From Chryseobacterium flavum (GTDB lineage Bacteria > Bacteroidota > Bacteroidia > Flavobacteriales > Weeksellaceae): 64,000 bases of DNA. A model generated the notes under the pieces. That model worked only from the letters and a program-made list of their open reading frames with translations, ran no database searches and was not told the origin of the DNA. The stretch covers positions 1 through 64,000 of the forward strand of contig NZ_QNUE01000003.1 in the NCBI RefSeq assembly GCF_003385595.1, given 5' to 3'. A program made the translations under genes and the position numbers. This document shows positions 1-8,486 of this stretch, piece by piece. The stretch's first letter is position 1. Every line of letters starts with the position of its first letter.

Positions 1-22
1 TGTCGCTCCGTATTTGCGAGTG

Positions 23-54
23 CAAAAGTAAAACTTTATTTTTTAATGACCAAA
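23..54 (-). promoter_or_regulatory. Bacteroidetes-type promoter, leftward (1 of 3)
   Basis: Read on the minus strand, a TTTG (-33 element, 51-54) is followed after 20 bases by TACTTTTG (-7 element, 23-30). This fits the Bacteroidetes sigma-ABfr consensus TTTG-N19-TAnnTTTG. It fires to the left, out of the window. The driven gene is not visible. Confidence 0.6.
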
Positions 55-148
55 TGTTTTTGAAGAAAATTTTAAAGTTTTTTAAGTAACCTTAAATCCC
101 TCTCAACACCTTATCACCCTACTCCTGCGCTCCGATTTATTCGGACTG

Positions 149-178
149 CAAAGATACAAACTCTTTTTATTCCCGCAA
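149..178 (-). promoter_or_regulatory. Bacteroidetes-type promoter, leftward (2 of 3)
   Basis: On the minus strand TTG (176-178) is followed after 19 bases by TATCTTTG (149-156). A small inverted repeat (TCCGA/TCGGA, 131-145) lies just downstream in the predicted leader. This is the middle one of three tandem promoters with the same direction. Confidence 0.6.
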
Positions 179-296
179 CTCTTTTTACAAAAAGTTTTGA
201 AAGTTTTTTTTTCGTCTGTCATCCTGAAGTAAATATTGTCCCTGCTTATCTAAAAGCCCTTCTGCGCTTACTGATCTACTCTCGTTTTCAGTGGGG

Positions 297-328
297 CAAA
301 GATAACAACTTATCATAACGCAAAACAA
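297..328 (-). promoter_or_regulatory. Bacteroidetes-type promoter, leftward (3 of 3)
   Basis: On the minus strand TATCTTTG (297-304) has a TTG (326-328) 21 bases upstream; a TTTG at 321-324 is closer, at 16 bases. Three stacked promoters in 300 bases suggest a strongly expressed transcript, such as an rRNA operon, beginning beyond the left edge. That identity is inference. Confidence 0.5.
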
Positions 329-330
329 GT

Positions 331-543
331 TTATTTAACTTAAAATTGACCCTTTATTCATATTTAACCATAACACCCTGAAACAAAGTGAGAAAAATTT
401 TAAACAAATGTTTGAGTAATGAGGTCGAAGAGTTGGAGGATGGAAAAATATTGGGGAAAGGTGGTGTCTTATTATTATAATTATATAGAAATGTTTCCAG
501 CCGTGAAATTTATTAACTATAATCCATCTTAGCCCTGATAGAA
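331..543. other. Intergenic stretch without a recognised gene
   Basis: AT-rich sequence between the leftward promoters and the GC-rich element at 544. I see no convincing open reading frame, RNA gene or hairpin terminator here. Confidence 0.5.
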
Positions 544-665
544 ATGGTTACCCCGAAGCACGCGGAGGAAGATCAGCAGCCAGCACCGAAAGAAGGGCGC
601 GAGGAGTATGAATGGATAGCAGGATATAGCTCCTGATATATTAGTGGTATAGGATATTTTTCCTG
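544..665 (+). repeat. GC-rich repeat-like element with a 30-codon open frame
   Basis: Positions 544-636 are clearly richer in G and C than the surroundings and can be read as a 30-residue frame starting MVTPKHAEE and ending EWIAGYSS. An inverted repeat follows: AGCAGG (618-623) pairs with CCTGCT (near 661). The composition and the position behind a gene suggest a dispersed intergenic repeat of flavobacteria rather than a conserved gene, but a small protein cannot be excluded. I could not test copy number. Confidence 0.3.
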
Positions 666-670
666 CTGAT

Positions 671-717
671 AAAAAAAACATTCCGTAAGAGTACTATTAT
701 GCGGCTCCTACGGAATG
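671..717 (-). terminator. Rho-independent terminator of the rfbD operon
   Basis: Perfect 9-base arms CATTCCGTA (679-687) and TACGGAATG (709-717) are followed on the minus strand by eight T residues (complement of 671-678). It lies about 60 bases after the stop of the secreted protein gene at 777. Confidence 0.85.
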
Positions 718-776
718 GTATATGTGAAGTTATATTTTAGTTCAGAAACTGGATTAAGAATTACCAGATTTAAGCA

Positions 777-1457
777 TCACAATGTATTGTCCTTATAAAT
801 CATGCTTAAAAACTCAGCGTAAGATTTTTCCAGACCAATGACATCGCCTGATTTTAAATTTAAACCACCATTTCCGGAAGTGTCTGATTTAACCTTTAAC
901 GATGATACCTGAAAATACATATTATCATTATTATCTTTTGGCTGCACTTTTATAGTAGATCCCAAAAGTTTTTTCGTAGAAACAGTATAAATTTCACCAG
1001 GAACTATTTTTATTTTAATAAATGACCTGGGCTGTAATATATAATCTCTTTGATTCACATTTATTTTCTGTGCTTTTTCTGAAGAGGCAAATATATACAT
1101 CATCCCATCTTTGGTTATCAGTTTTTCTCTGGGCGTATAATAAAGAGCAATTTTATAGTTTGCTGCATTGAATGCCTGAGCTGTACCATCAATATTTTCA
1201 AAAGGTTTCAGCTCAAAGGTGTTGGCTCCAATTTCTTTCGCTTTTTTATACACCAATGAAAAGACAGCAGCATCATCTTTTGAAAACCCCTGAACTTCTA
1301 TCTCACCAAGATAAATCTGGTCAGACAATGTTTCATCTTTTCTGTATAGAAATTTATCTGTATTATCATTGGTTTTTTCAACCTTTGTAAGATAGACGTT
1401 TTGCGCATTGTAAAGCTGAAGGGATAATACAAAAATGATAATTGCCAGATTTTTCAT
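777..1457 (-). CDS. Secreted protein of unknown function
   Basis: The product has 226 residues and I do not recognise its family. Residues 1-18 form a typical signal peptide ending in NAQ, so it should reach the periplasm or surface. The rest is a mixed, mostly polar sequence with no cysteine cluster, lipobox or repeated domain. The central part (about residues 45-110) pairs short strands with a helix containing KKAKEIGANTFELKPF, as in small periplasmic alpha/beta folds. It starts 7 bases after the rfbD stop and is followed by a strong terminator, so it is the last gene of a thioesterase-rfbD-secreted protein operon. No function can be proposed. Confidence 0.75.
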   Translation of the reverse strand: MKNLAIIIFVLSLQLYNAQNVYLTKVEKTNDNTDKFLYRKDETLSDQIYLGEIEVQGFSKDDAAVFSLVYKKAKEIGANTFELKPFENIDGTAQAFNAANYKIALYYTPREKLITKDGMMYIFASSEKAQKINVNQRDYILQPRSFIKIKIVPGEIYTVSTKKLLGSTIKVQPKDNNDNMYFQVSSLKVKSDTSGNGGLNLKSGDVIGLEKSYAEFLSMIYKDNTL

Positions 1458-1464
1458 AAGATGT

Positions 1465-2334
1465 TTATATTTTTTGTTGTGAAAGCACCTCTAAACATTC
1501 TTCCAGGCTGTTTTCCCAATGTTTTGGCTCTATTTTATAGGACTGTTCAATTTTATCTAATGACATGGTACTCCTTACCGGTCTTTTTGCCGGAGTGGGA
1601 TACTGATCAGTTGTCAGCGGCTTCAGTTTTATCGGAGACTTTGAAAATTCTGCAATTTTCTTAGCGAATTCATACCACGTAGTTTCCGGATAGTTTGAAA
1701 AATGAAAAATGCCGAAAGTCTTTACCGGGAACTCTATAATATTCATTATTGCTTCTGCCAGATCATTAGCATTTGTTGGCTGCCCAAACTGGTCTGCAAC
1801 AATACCTAATTCTGTTTTTTGAGTAAAAAGATTCAGCATTGTTTTGACAAAGTTTTTGTTGAATTCTGAATATAACCAGGAAGTTCGTATAATAATAGTT
1901 TTAGGGTTTATATCCAGTGCAAGCTCTTCTCCTTTTCGTTTTGATTGTCCATATATGCCAATCGGGTTCGTGAAATCATCTTCTGAATAGGAAAGATTTG
2001 TGTCTCCATCAAAAACATAGTCTGTTGAAACATGAATTAAAATGCTGTTAAAATCAGCACAAGCCTGCGCCAGATTGGCAACTCCATCAGCATTTACGGC
2101 AAAGGCTTTATCTTTTTCAGTTTCTGCAAGGTCAACTGCGGTATATGCAGAGGCATTAATACAATATTCAGGCTTGTTATCGTAGAAAAAGTCATTTACC
2201 TGTTCTTCACTGGTAATGTCTAAAGTTTTTGAATCCGTAAATAAAAATTCATATTGATGTTCAAAATCAGGAGCCAGTTTTCTAATACAATTTCCCAACT
2301 GTCCATTGCTTCCTATTACGAGTATTTTTTTCAT
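1465..2334 (-). CDS. rfbD: dTDP-4-dehydrorhamnose reductase RfbD
   Basis: This enzyme reduces dTDP-4-dehydro-L-rhamnose with NAD(P)H to dTDP-L-rhamnose, the last step in making the sugar donor for rhamnose-containing surface polysaccharides. The 289-residue length is normal. Visible are the nucleotide-binding motif GSNGQLG (8-14), the STDYVFDG segment (103-110) with the catalytic Thr region, and the YxxxK catalytic pair at Y128/K132 (YGQSK). The C-terminal RPxxS-type substrate motif is seen as KRPVRSTMSLDK. The other rhamnose genes (rfbA, B, C) are not in the window. It lies 47 bases after the thioesterase gene and 7 bases before the secreted protein gene. Confidence 0.93.
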   Translation of the reverse strand: MKKILVIGSNGQLGNCIRKLAPDFEHQYEFLFTDSKTLDITSEEQVNDFFYDNKPEYCINASAYTAVDLAETEKDKAFAVNADGVANLAQACADFNSILIHVSTDYVFDGDTNLSYSEDDFTNPIGIYGQSKRKGEELALDINPKTIIIRTSWLYSEFNKNFVKTMLNLFTQKTELGIVADQFGQPTNANDLAEAIMNIIEFPVKTFGIFHFSNYPETTWYEFAKKIAEFSKSPIKLKPLTTDQYPTPAKRPVRSTMSLDKIEQSYKIEPKHWENSLEECLEVLSQQKI

Positions 2335-2381
2335 GTTATAATGGTTACTTAAATTGATAATGATCCTGCAAAAAACTACGC

Positions 2382-2867
2382 TTAAGAGTTTCTGGCATTT
2401 TGCGATCTCAGGTACTTAACTCTTGGCTGAAAATCTTTTTGCTCTAAATCTACATAAAACTTATGGAAAGTCTCTTTTATATCTTCAGGATGAATTTCGG
2501 ATCGTCTTGTTTTAACATTGAAATAAATTACTGTCACCCATAACACAGCATGCACTGTTTTTTCATCAAGGCTTTTCATCAGGATTTCGACTTTAGCAGT
2601 TCTGTCCTGTACATCTATTGTCTTACTGCTGATCACTACCTGGGTATTATACCTTACTTCTTTTAAATAGGCAATTTCATTCTGGATTGCAATCCAGGTA
2701 CAACCTGTTTTTTTCGTATATTCTTCATAGGTAAACCCATAGAAAGTTTCTACATGATCCTCTCTGGCATTAAACATATAATCAAGATATTTTACGTTGT
2801 TTAGATGCCCGATAGGGTCACAATCACTAAACCTGACTTTTACCGTAGTTGATACTTCTTTTTCCAT
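2382..2867 (-). CDS. Acyl-CoA thioesterase, 4HBT hotdog family
   Basis: The 161-residue product has the N-terminal signature of 4-hydroxybenzoyl-CoA-type thioesterases: VRFSDCDPIGHLNNVKY at 11-27, with the catalytic Asp region at D15-D17 and H21/N23. These cytosolic hotdog enzymes hydrolyse acyl-CoA or acyl-ACP thioesters; the substrate is not predictable here. A TATTTTTG box (2872-2879, read on the minus strand) lies only 5 bases before the ATG, so the mRNA would be almost leaderless. The gene probably leads an operon into rfbD. A second 4HBT protein occurs in the pigment cluster at 37839. Confidence 0.85.
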   Translation of the reverse strand: MEKEVSTTVKVRFSDCDPIGHLNNVKYLDYMFNAREDHVETFYGFTYEEYTKKTGCTWIAIQNEIAYLKEVRYNTQVVISSKTIDVQDRTAKVEILMKSLDEKTVHAVLWVTVIYFNVKTRRSEIHPEDIKETFHKFYVDLEQKDFQPRVKYLRSQNARNS

Positions 2868-2871
2868 TCCG

Positions 2872-2879
2872 CAAAAATA
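2872..2879 (-). promoter_or_regulatory. -7 box for thioesterase-rfbD operon
   Basis: TATTTTTG on the minus strand matches TAnnTTTG. It ends 5 bases before the start codon at 2867. No good -33 element is seen, so confidence is moderate. Confidence 0.4.
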
Positions 2880-2880
2880 A

Positions 2881-2909
2881 AAAAACCACCTCTAAAAGAG
2901 ATGGCTAGT
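2881..2909 (-). terminator. Terminator of the bamA-ompH operon
   Basis: On the minus strand CCATCTCT and AGAGGTGG (2897-2904 and 2886-2893, one G-T pair) form a stem with a 3-base loop followed by a T run. It sits about 30 bases after the last OmpH stop. Confidence 0.75.
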
Positions 2910-2937
2910 TTTTATAAATCTTTGTTAATTCAATGAA

Positions 2938-3441
2938 TTATTGAATTCCCAATTCTTTTTTAATCGCTGCAGTAGCATCCGGACCTGCCTTGTAAACAAA
3001 AGCAGATGAATTTGCATCCATAATATAATCGTAACCGTTTGCTTTAGCAACTTTTTCTACTGCATCGTTTAACTTTTTCTCAATAGGTCCAAAAGCAACA
3101 TCCTGTTTAGCCTGAAGATCTTTTTGAGCTTTATCCTGCATTTGAGCTATTTCTTCCTGAATTTTCTGTAATTCAGCTTCTCTAGCTTTATTTTCTTCTG
3201 CAGTTTTCTTAGGAGCTTCTTCACTGTACTGCTTTAGTTTAGCTTGTCCGGCATCAGCCTTTTTCTTGATTTCTGCTTGTTTAGTATCTAGGAATGTTTT
3301 AAGATCTGCATCTGCTTTTTTCTTTTCAGGCATTGCATTAAGCACTCCCATCACATCTAAAGTAGCAATTTTTTGAGCTTTTGCCATACCTACTGATACA
3401 ACCATCATTACCGCTGCAAATAATACACTTAATTTTTTCAT
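2938..3441 (-). CDS. OmpH/Skp family periplasmic chaperone
   Basis: This 167-residue protein has a signal peptide (1-22, ending AKAQ) and a long, highly charged helical middle (about 45-120, rich in K, E, Q, A) typical of the tentacles of Skp/OmpH. These trimeric periplasmic chaperones carry unfolded outer-membrane beta-barrel proteins to the BAM complex. The C-terminal part (YDYIMDANSSAFVYK) matches the body domain end of the family. It follows a second OmpH gene by 57 bases, and both follow bamA, the usual Bacteroidetes order. A rho-independent terminator closes the operon downstream. Confidence 0.9.
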   Translation of the reverse strand: MKKLSVLFAAVMMVVSVGMAKAQKIATLDVMGVLNAMPEKKKADADLKTFLDTKQAEIKKKADAGQAKLKQYSEEAPKKTAEENKAREAELQKIQEEIAQMQDKAQKDLQAKQDVAFGPIEKKLNDAVEKVAKANGYDYIMDANSSAFVYKAGPDATAAIKKELGIQ

Positions 3442-3498
3442 AACTGGTAAATAAATAATTTAATTTGTTTTTAGATTTTAAATTTAAGTAAAAGTTAA

Positions 3499-4050
3499 TT
3501 ACTTTTTACTTTTATTAGTTTTTTCTTTCTTATCAGTTCCTTTCAGTAATATATCCAGGACTTTGTCTGTAAAATCATATTTTTTCTGAAGAAAAATAAC
3601 ACTAATGTTATTGCTTTTATCAAGAACTATGCCCAAACCGTTTTTCTCAGACATTGTTTTGATTGCATTCCATATCTGATCCTGAAAAGGCTGCACCAAA
3701 TTTGTTCTTAATTTTGTAATCTCACCATTGGCTCCAAAACGAAGACTTGTTGTGGTTCTGATATTCTTATCAAGGTCTACAACTTCTTTTTCTCTAAGTT
3801 TTAGCTGGTCTCCTATCAATAACACTTTTTCACTTTCAAATGCAGCTTTTTTTCTTTCATACTCAGCTTGCAGATTTTGAAGCTCTGACTGCCATGTATC
3901 AATCTGCGAATTCAGTCTTGCTTCGGCTTCTTTATACTGAGGTAGTTTATTCAGAATATAGTCAGTATCCACCACCCCTATTTTCTGGGCATTACCAAGC
4001 CCGAAAATCAAGAGCAACACGAATGTGAAAGTTACTTTAAAATTCTTCAT
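3499..4050 (-). CDS. OmpH/Skp family periplasmic chaperone (paralogue)
   Basis: Second OmpH-like chaperone, 183 residues. I place the start at the ATG at 4050 because it begins a clean signal peptide (MKNFKVTFTF, cleavage after GNAQ). The frame stays open further upstream, but that part would overlap the end of bamA. A coiled-coil core with many K, E and Q follows (about 35-110), then the family C-terminus GLGIVLDKSNNISVIF. The start is only 8 bases after the bamA stop, so it is co-transcribed and probably translationally linked. Tandem OmpH genes behind bamA are common in this phylum; the division of labour between them is unknown. Confidence 0.88.
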   Translation of the reverse strand: MKNFKVTFTFVLLLIFGLGNAQKIGVVDTDYILNKLPQYKEAEARLNSQIDTWQSELQNLQAEYERKKAAFESEKVLLIGDQLKLREKEVVDLDKNIRTTTSLRFGANGEITKLRTNLVQPFQDQIWNAIKTMSEKNGLGIVLDKSNNISVIFLQKKYDFTDKVLDILLKGTDKKEKTNKSKK

Positions 4051-4058
4051 ATTTATAA

Positions 4059-6602
4059 TTATAATGATTGGTTCATCAAGAAGTGTGTCTTCCATCCTGA
4101 AGGTTCTGTTCCGGATATTGTTTTATCGAATCCATATGCGAAATCAAATCCAATTAATCCAAACGCTCCCATATAAACTCTTACACCTACACCTACCGAT
4201 CTCTTTAACTGGAATGGATTATAAGTACTCCAGGAGTTCCAGACATTTCCTCCTTCAGCAAATGTCAATGCATAAATCTTCGCTGTTTGGTTCATTGAAA
4301 TCGGGTATCTCAATTCTAAGGTAAATCTGTTATAAATTGTTCCTCCTCCTTTTGGCGTGATATCTCCCTGAGAAGCATCCCCTCCATAAGTAGAAGCATT
4401 TTCATATCCTCTTAAAGGAATCAACTCTCTACCATCATATCGCCCTCCAAACAGACCGGTTCCTCCCATATAGAATCTTTCGAAAGGCGGAGCTCCCAAC
4501 TGTTTGTTGTATCCATCCATGAAGCCCATTTCAGCTGACGATCTTAAAACCAGTTTTCCGGCAATTTCATTATATACATCTGCCTTGAACTTGATTTTAT
4601 AGAATTCCATCCACTTATACTTCTCGATAGGGGCCATTGAGGAATAATCTTTATTACTAAATAATGAATATGGAGGAGTTAATTTTGCAGAAAGCTCAAT
4701 ATTGGAACCCATTGTTGGGAATATAGGGTCAATACCCGCAGAGTTCCTACTTAATCCTATGTTAACACTAAGGTTATTAGCATCTCCATAATATTCGGTT
4801 GTATCTCCAAACTGGAATGGATAGTTACTGAAATTATATTTCTGGAACTGAAGTCCTGTATATAATGAGAAATAATCATCCGGCCAGTTTAATAATCTGT
4901 TTAGTCCTACTGATGCAGAAAAGATATTAAGTTTCTGTGAACTTCCATATTGATCTGTATATTTTACTCTGGAGTTATTTAAACTTACAGAAAGAGCAGT
5001 TGGTCTTGTTCCAAACAACCATGGCTCAGTAAATGAAATTCCATAGTTCTGGAAATATTGCCCAGCCTGCATCTGAATAGATAATGTCTGCCCATCTCCC
5101 TGTGGTACCGGTTTAAAGTCTTTGAATTTAAGGAAATTCTTTAATGAGAAGTTATTAAACGTCAGTCCAAGAGTTCCGATAAAGCTGTTACCTCCGTAAC
5201 CAGCCTGTAACTGAACCTGTGAAGATCCTTTTTCCACCAGCTTCCAGTTAATATCAACCGTATTATCCACCTGATTAGGTTGAATATCCTGTCCTATTTG
5301 TTGCGGATCAAAGAAAGACATTCCTGCCAGATCGAAATAGGTTCTCTTGATATCACTTTTTGCAAAAAGATTTCCAGGCTTAGTTCTTAAAGATCTAAGG
5401 ATCACATGGTCATGTGTTGTTGTATTTCCCTGCCATGTTACTTTATTCCAGGTAGCCTGTTCTCCTTCGTTAATTCTGATTTCAAGGTTTACAGCGTTTC
5501 CAGTTACTGATTTTTCTACCGGAGTTACATTAGAGAAAAGGTAACCATTATTCATATATACAGACTTAATATCTGAATCATCTTCTTTACCTCCGTCTTC
5601 TCCTACTTTTTTGTTAAAACCTACAGCATCATAAATATCTCCCTTCTTATATCCTAATAATCTCTGTAAATATTCTGTAGAGTATACCGTATTTCCGGTA
5701 AATGTAACATCTCCTATATAATACTTCTTACCCTCATTGAGTTTTACATTGATTTCATAATTATTCCTTTTATTTCTCCATACGGAATCCGAAACAATTT
5801 TGGCATCTCTATATCCCAGAGAGTTATAATAATTAATCAGACTGTGTTTATCTTCCTGGTACTTATCTTCGATAAATTTTGAAGATTTAAGAATACCACC
5901 GATACCGAAACGTTTTTGTTTAGTTTCTTTAAAGGCTTTATTTCTAAGTTTTTTGTCTGTAACATTCTCGTTTCCTTCAAACTCGATATGATCAATTTTT
6001 ACTCTTTTGCCTTTATCCACAGTAATTGTCCAGTCCACCAATGCAGGATCTCCTGCATTCACTTTATCCTGAATATCAATTTTTGCATCAGCAAAGCCTT
6101 TTTTAATATAGTCCTTTGGAATATTGGTTTTAAGGCTTGAAATTAAGTTTTGTGTAATTTTTGTTCCTGGCTTCAGGTTATTATCCTTAGCAAGTTTCTC
6201 TCCTTTGGATTTACCTATTCCTTTTCCCTTGAATTTCACTTCTCCAAGTTCTTTAAGATCTTCCAGGTAGAATCTCAAAACTACAGTTTGTCCTTCAATA
6301 CTTTGTACATAAACCTCTACTTCAGAAAAAGATTGGGTATCCCAAAGCTTTTTAACAGCATTACTAATTTTCTGTCCGGGAATATCTACACTTTCTCCTT
6401 TGGATAGTCCTGTAAATCTCAGGATTTGAGCTGGTGTATATTTTTTTACCCCATCTACAACAATGTCTTTAAGTGTATAAGTGCCTACTTCATTTTCTGC
6501 ATGTACAGCATTATTTACTTTTGTGCTGTCCTGTGGAGTTACTTGTCCATAAAAATGTGCAGAAGCAGCAAACATAATGATGGGTAATAGTCTAAACTTC
6601 AT
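4059..6602 (-). CDS. bamA: Outer membrane protein assembly factor BamA
   Basis: BamA is the Omp85 core of the BAM machine that folds and inserts beta-barrels into the outer membrane. The 847-residue product has a signal peptide (about 1-19), a string of POTRA domains over roughly residues 40-430 and a C-terminal 16-strand barrel from about 460. The barrel carries the Omp85 lid-lock signature as IPLRGYE. The chain ends MNQSL, not with the usual aromatic residue of many barrel proteins. It lies 29 bases downstream of uppS and directly upstream of its client-delivery chaperones (ompH genes), forming one envelope-biogenesis operon. Confidence 0.95.
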   Translation of the reverse strand: MKFRLLPIIMFAASAHFYGQVTPQDSTKVNNAVHAENEVGTYTLKDIVVDGVKKYTPAQILRFTGLSKGESVDIPGQKISNAVKKLWDTQSFSEVEVYVQSIEGQTVVLRFYLEDLKELGEVKFKGKGIGKSKGEKLAKDNNLKPGTKITQNLISSLKTNIPKDYIKKGFADAKIDIQDKVNAGDPALVDWTITVDKGKRVKIDHIEFEGNENVTDKKLRNKAFKETKQKRFGIGGILKSSKFIEDKYQEDKHSLINYYNSLGYRDAKIVSDSVWRNKRNNYEINVKLNEGKKYYIGDVTFTGNTVYSTEYLQRLLGYKKGDIYDAVGFNKKVGEDGGKEDDSDIKSVYMNNGYLFSNVTPVEKSVTGNAVNLEIRINEGEQATWNKVTWQGNTTTHDHVILRSLRTKPGNLFAKSDIKRTYFDLAGMSFFDPQQIGQDIQPNQVDNTVDINWKLVEKGSSQVQLQAGYGGNSFIGTLGLTFNNFSLKNFLKFKDFKPVPQGDGQTLSIQMQAGQYFQNYGISFTEPWLFGTRPTALSVSLNNSRVKYTDQYGSSQKLNIFSASVGLNRLLNWPDDYFSLYTGLQFQKYNFSNYPFQFGDTTEYYGDANNLSVNIGLSRNSAGIDPIFPTMGSNIELSAKLTPPYSLFSNKDYSSMAPIEKYKWMEFYKIKFKADVYNEIAGKLVLRSSAEMGFMDGYNKQLGAPPFERFYMGGTGLFGGRYDGRELIPLRGYENASTYGGDASQGDITPKGGGTIYNRFTLELRYPISMNQTAKIYALTFAEGGNVWNSWSTYNPFQLKRSVGVGVRVYMGAFGLIGFDFAYGFDKTISGTEPSGWKTHFLMNQSL

Positions 6603-6631
6603 TTTATCGAGTCTTTCTTTTCTTAAAAAAT

Positions 6632-7381
6632 TTATTGGCCTTTTATCTGCTCACCGGTTAATCCGTATCTTCTTTCCTTGTTTTGATAATCAACAATACA
6701 CTGGAAGAAAATATCTTTGGTAAAATCCGGCCACAGGACGTCTAAAAACTGTAATTCTGCATAAGCAATCTGCCAAAGAAGGAAATTGCTTATTCTTATT
6801 TCACCGCTAGTCCTGATAAGTAAGTCTACAGGAGGAAAATCCTTTGTATACAGATAGCTTTCAAATAATTTTTCATTAATATTCCCTATCTCTACCTTCC
6901 CTTCCTTTACATCAGAACTTATATTTTTAACGGCATTCAAAATTTCGTTTTGTGAGCCATAGCTTATAGCCAATACTAAGTTTCCTTTTGTGTTTTCTTT
7001 TGTAAGTTCTATCACCCGCTGCAATTGATCTCTTACTAAAGAGGGCAATTTATCCAAATTCCCGATTACATGCATTCTTAACCCTTTACTAAAGATCTCT
7101 TCTGCTTCGAGCAATAAGGTCTCCACCAGGAGATTCATAAGGGTATTTACTTCTTCAGCCGGACGGCTCCAGTTCTCTGAAGAGAATGTGTAAAGTGTTA
7201 AATAAGGGATATTGATCTCATTACAGGCATTAATGGCATTCCTTACAGCATTAATGGCATTTTTGTGACCGAAAGTTCTTTCCTCGCCACGAGATTTCGC
7301 CCATCTTCCATTGCCATCCATAATGATAGCTACGTGCTTTGGTAAATTCTCAGAATTTATTTTATCTTTAATCAACGACAT
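6632..7381 (-). CDS. uppS: Isoprenyl transferase, undecaprenyl diphosphate synthase
   Basis: UppS condenses isopentenyl diphosphate units in cis onto farnesyl diphosphate, giving the C55 lipid carrier for peptidoglycan and surface polysaccharide. The 249-residue protein carries the catalytic signature IIMDGNGRWA with the key Asp at D22, the FGH segment, and the conserved RTSGEIRISNFLLWQ near the C-terminus. I chose the ATG at 7381; an in-frame GTG at 7390 would overlap the stop of the preceding gene. It is the second gene of the PorG-UppS-BamA-OmpH series. Confidence 0.95.
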   Translation of the reverse strand: MSLIKDKINSENLPKHVAIIMDGNGRWAKSRGEERTFGHKNAINAVRNAINACNEINIPYLTLYTFSSENWSRPAEEVNTLMNLLVETLLLEAEEIFSKGLRMHVIGNLDKLPSLVRDQLQRVIELTKENTKGNLVLAISYGSQNEILNAVKNISSDVKEGKVEIGNINEKLFESYLYTKDFPPVDLLIRTSGEIRISNFLLWQIAYAELQFLDVLWPDFTKDIFFQCIVDYQNKERRYGLTGEQIKGQ

Positions 7382-7382
7382 A

Positions 7383-8273
7383 TTAATCACAATAACATGG
7401 AGGCCTTCCGAATGAGAATGTCAGCCCTAAGCTGAAAGTATTCATCCAATCGTTAGATCTATCATCTCCAATATTTCTTTTTTTAATAAACTCTTCCTCT
7501 CTTTCTTTAGAAACAGCGTAATAATTTCCTGACTGCAACAGAGATCCGCCAGTGGCAGGATCTAAAATATCTGCATTATAAGATGTTTTCACATCTTTAG
7601 AAAGAATTTTACTATGATCCAGCTGGTCAGTCAATGTATACCTGAATGTAGCTTCTGCAAATATAGCCCAGGAATGATTGAACTTATATTTCAAACCAAC
7701 ACCAAAAGGGATATGCATGGTTATTTTTTTCCCTAATGAATATTCGGTATACGTTTTAAAATCCAATTCATTGGCCGGAGCCAGAGCCACACCATCTGCA
7801 TCTCTTCTAAAGTCATTAACAAGAGTTGCTTTAGGAGCATCAAACATTAAAGCACCGATACCTCCAAAGATATACGGACTTACCATACCCATCTGTTCAT
7901 TATTTACCGGAAAGAAGTTATATTCAAACATTAAGCTTGCTTCATACACATTATTCTTTCCAAATGAATTTCTATTCTTTCTATATTCTTCTTTCGCAAC
8001 TTTATCACTAAATTGAATCTGGTTATATCCTAAATCCAATCTAACGGTCTGGTGCGGATTAAAATTAAATCTATATAATATTCCACCATAAAAAGGGAAT
8101 CCCCAATCTGAAACTCTATCTAAATCCAACGGCTTTTGTAAAATATAATTTGTCCTTCCTACATCTCCCACTAGGTTACTCATCCCTAGACGAACTCCCA
8201 ATTCGTTTCTTTGTGCTTTAACACTCACCAATCCAAGGAAGGCAAGGAAGCTAAACAATAATTTTTTATTCAT
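7383..8273 (-). CDS. PorG-like outer-membrane beta-barrel (DUF6089 family)
   Basis: The 296-residue product starts with a signal peptide (MNKKLLFSFLAFLGL, cleavage after VKAQ) and then reads as an outer-membrane barrel: NELGVRLGMSNLVGDVG, alternating aromatic strands and GVGLKYKFNHSWAIFAEA. Proteins of this family placed before uppS and bamA in Bacteroidetes include PorG, an outer-membrane part of the type IX secretion system. I chose ATG 8273, which begins the signal peptide, over an upstream in-frame codon at 8318. The short C-terminal PPCYCD with two cysteines is notable. Assignment to PorG rests on remembered family resemblance and gene order, not on an alignment. Confidence 0.75.
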   Translation of the reverse strand: MNKKLLFSFLAFLGLVSVKAQRNELGVRLGMSNLVGDVGRTNYILQKPLDLDRVSDWGFPFYGGILYRFNFNPHQTVRLDLGYNQIQFSDKVAKEEYRKNRNSFGKNNVYEASLMFEYNFFPVNNEQMGMVSPYIFGGIGALMFDAPKATLVNDFRRDADGVALAPANELDFKTYTEYSLGKKITMHIPFGVGLKYKFNHSWAIFAEATFRYTLTDQLDHSKILSKDVKTSYNADILDPATGGSLLQSGNYYAVSKEREEEFIKKRNIGDDRSNDWMNTFSLGLTFSFGRPPCYCD

Positions 8274-8315
8274 AAAAGAATATGGATTTATGGTTATTTT
8301 AAAATTTAATTTTTG

Positions 8316-8323
8316 CAAATATA
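8316..8323 (-). promoter_or_regulatory. -7 box for porG-uppS-bamA-ompH operon
   Basis: TATATTTG on the minus strand, about 42 bases before the chosen start at 8273. It lies between that start and the farther upstream in-frame codon at 8318, which supports 8273 as the true start. No clear -33 element. Confidence 0.45.
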
Positions 8324-8455
8324 AAACATTTTTATATTAATGATATTCTTAATGTATAGTTAAAAATAAACAAAAAAACATAATTTGTTATAAAGTAAAC
8401 GGCAAAGTGGCAAAAATATTCTTTTTTTCACAGATTGAATTTACATTATGTATGG

Positions 8456-8480
8456 AAAAACCCCCATTAAATGAGGGTTT
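8456..8480 (-). terminator. Terminator of the wza-wzc operon
   Basis: On the minus strand AACCCTC, a 7-base loop and GGGGGTT form a stem followed by a T run. It lies a few bases after the wzc stop at 8487. Confidence 0.8.
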
Positions 8481-8486
8481 AAAGCT

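Noticed and set aside
4025..6407. Several plus-strand open frames of 60-100 codons inside bamA and ompH
   Set aside because: They lie opposite strongly supported genes, show no signal or domain, and have the composition expected from reverse-strand shadows.
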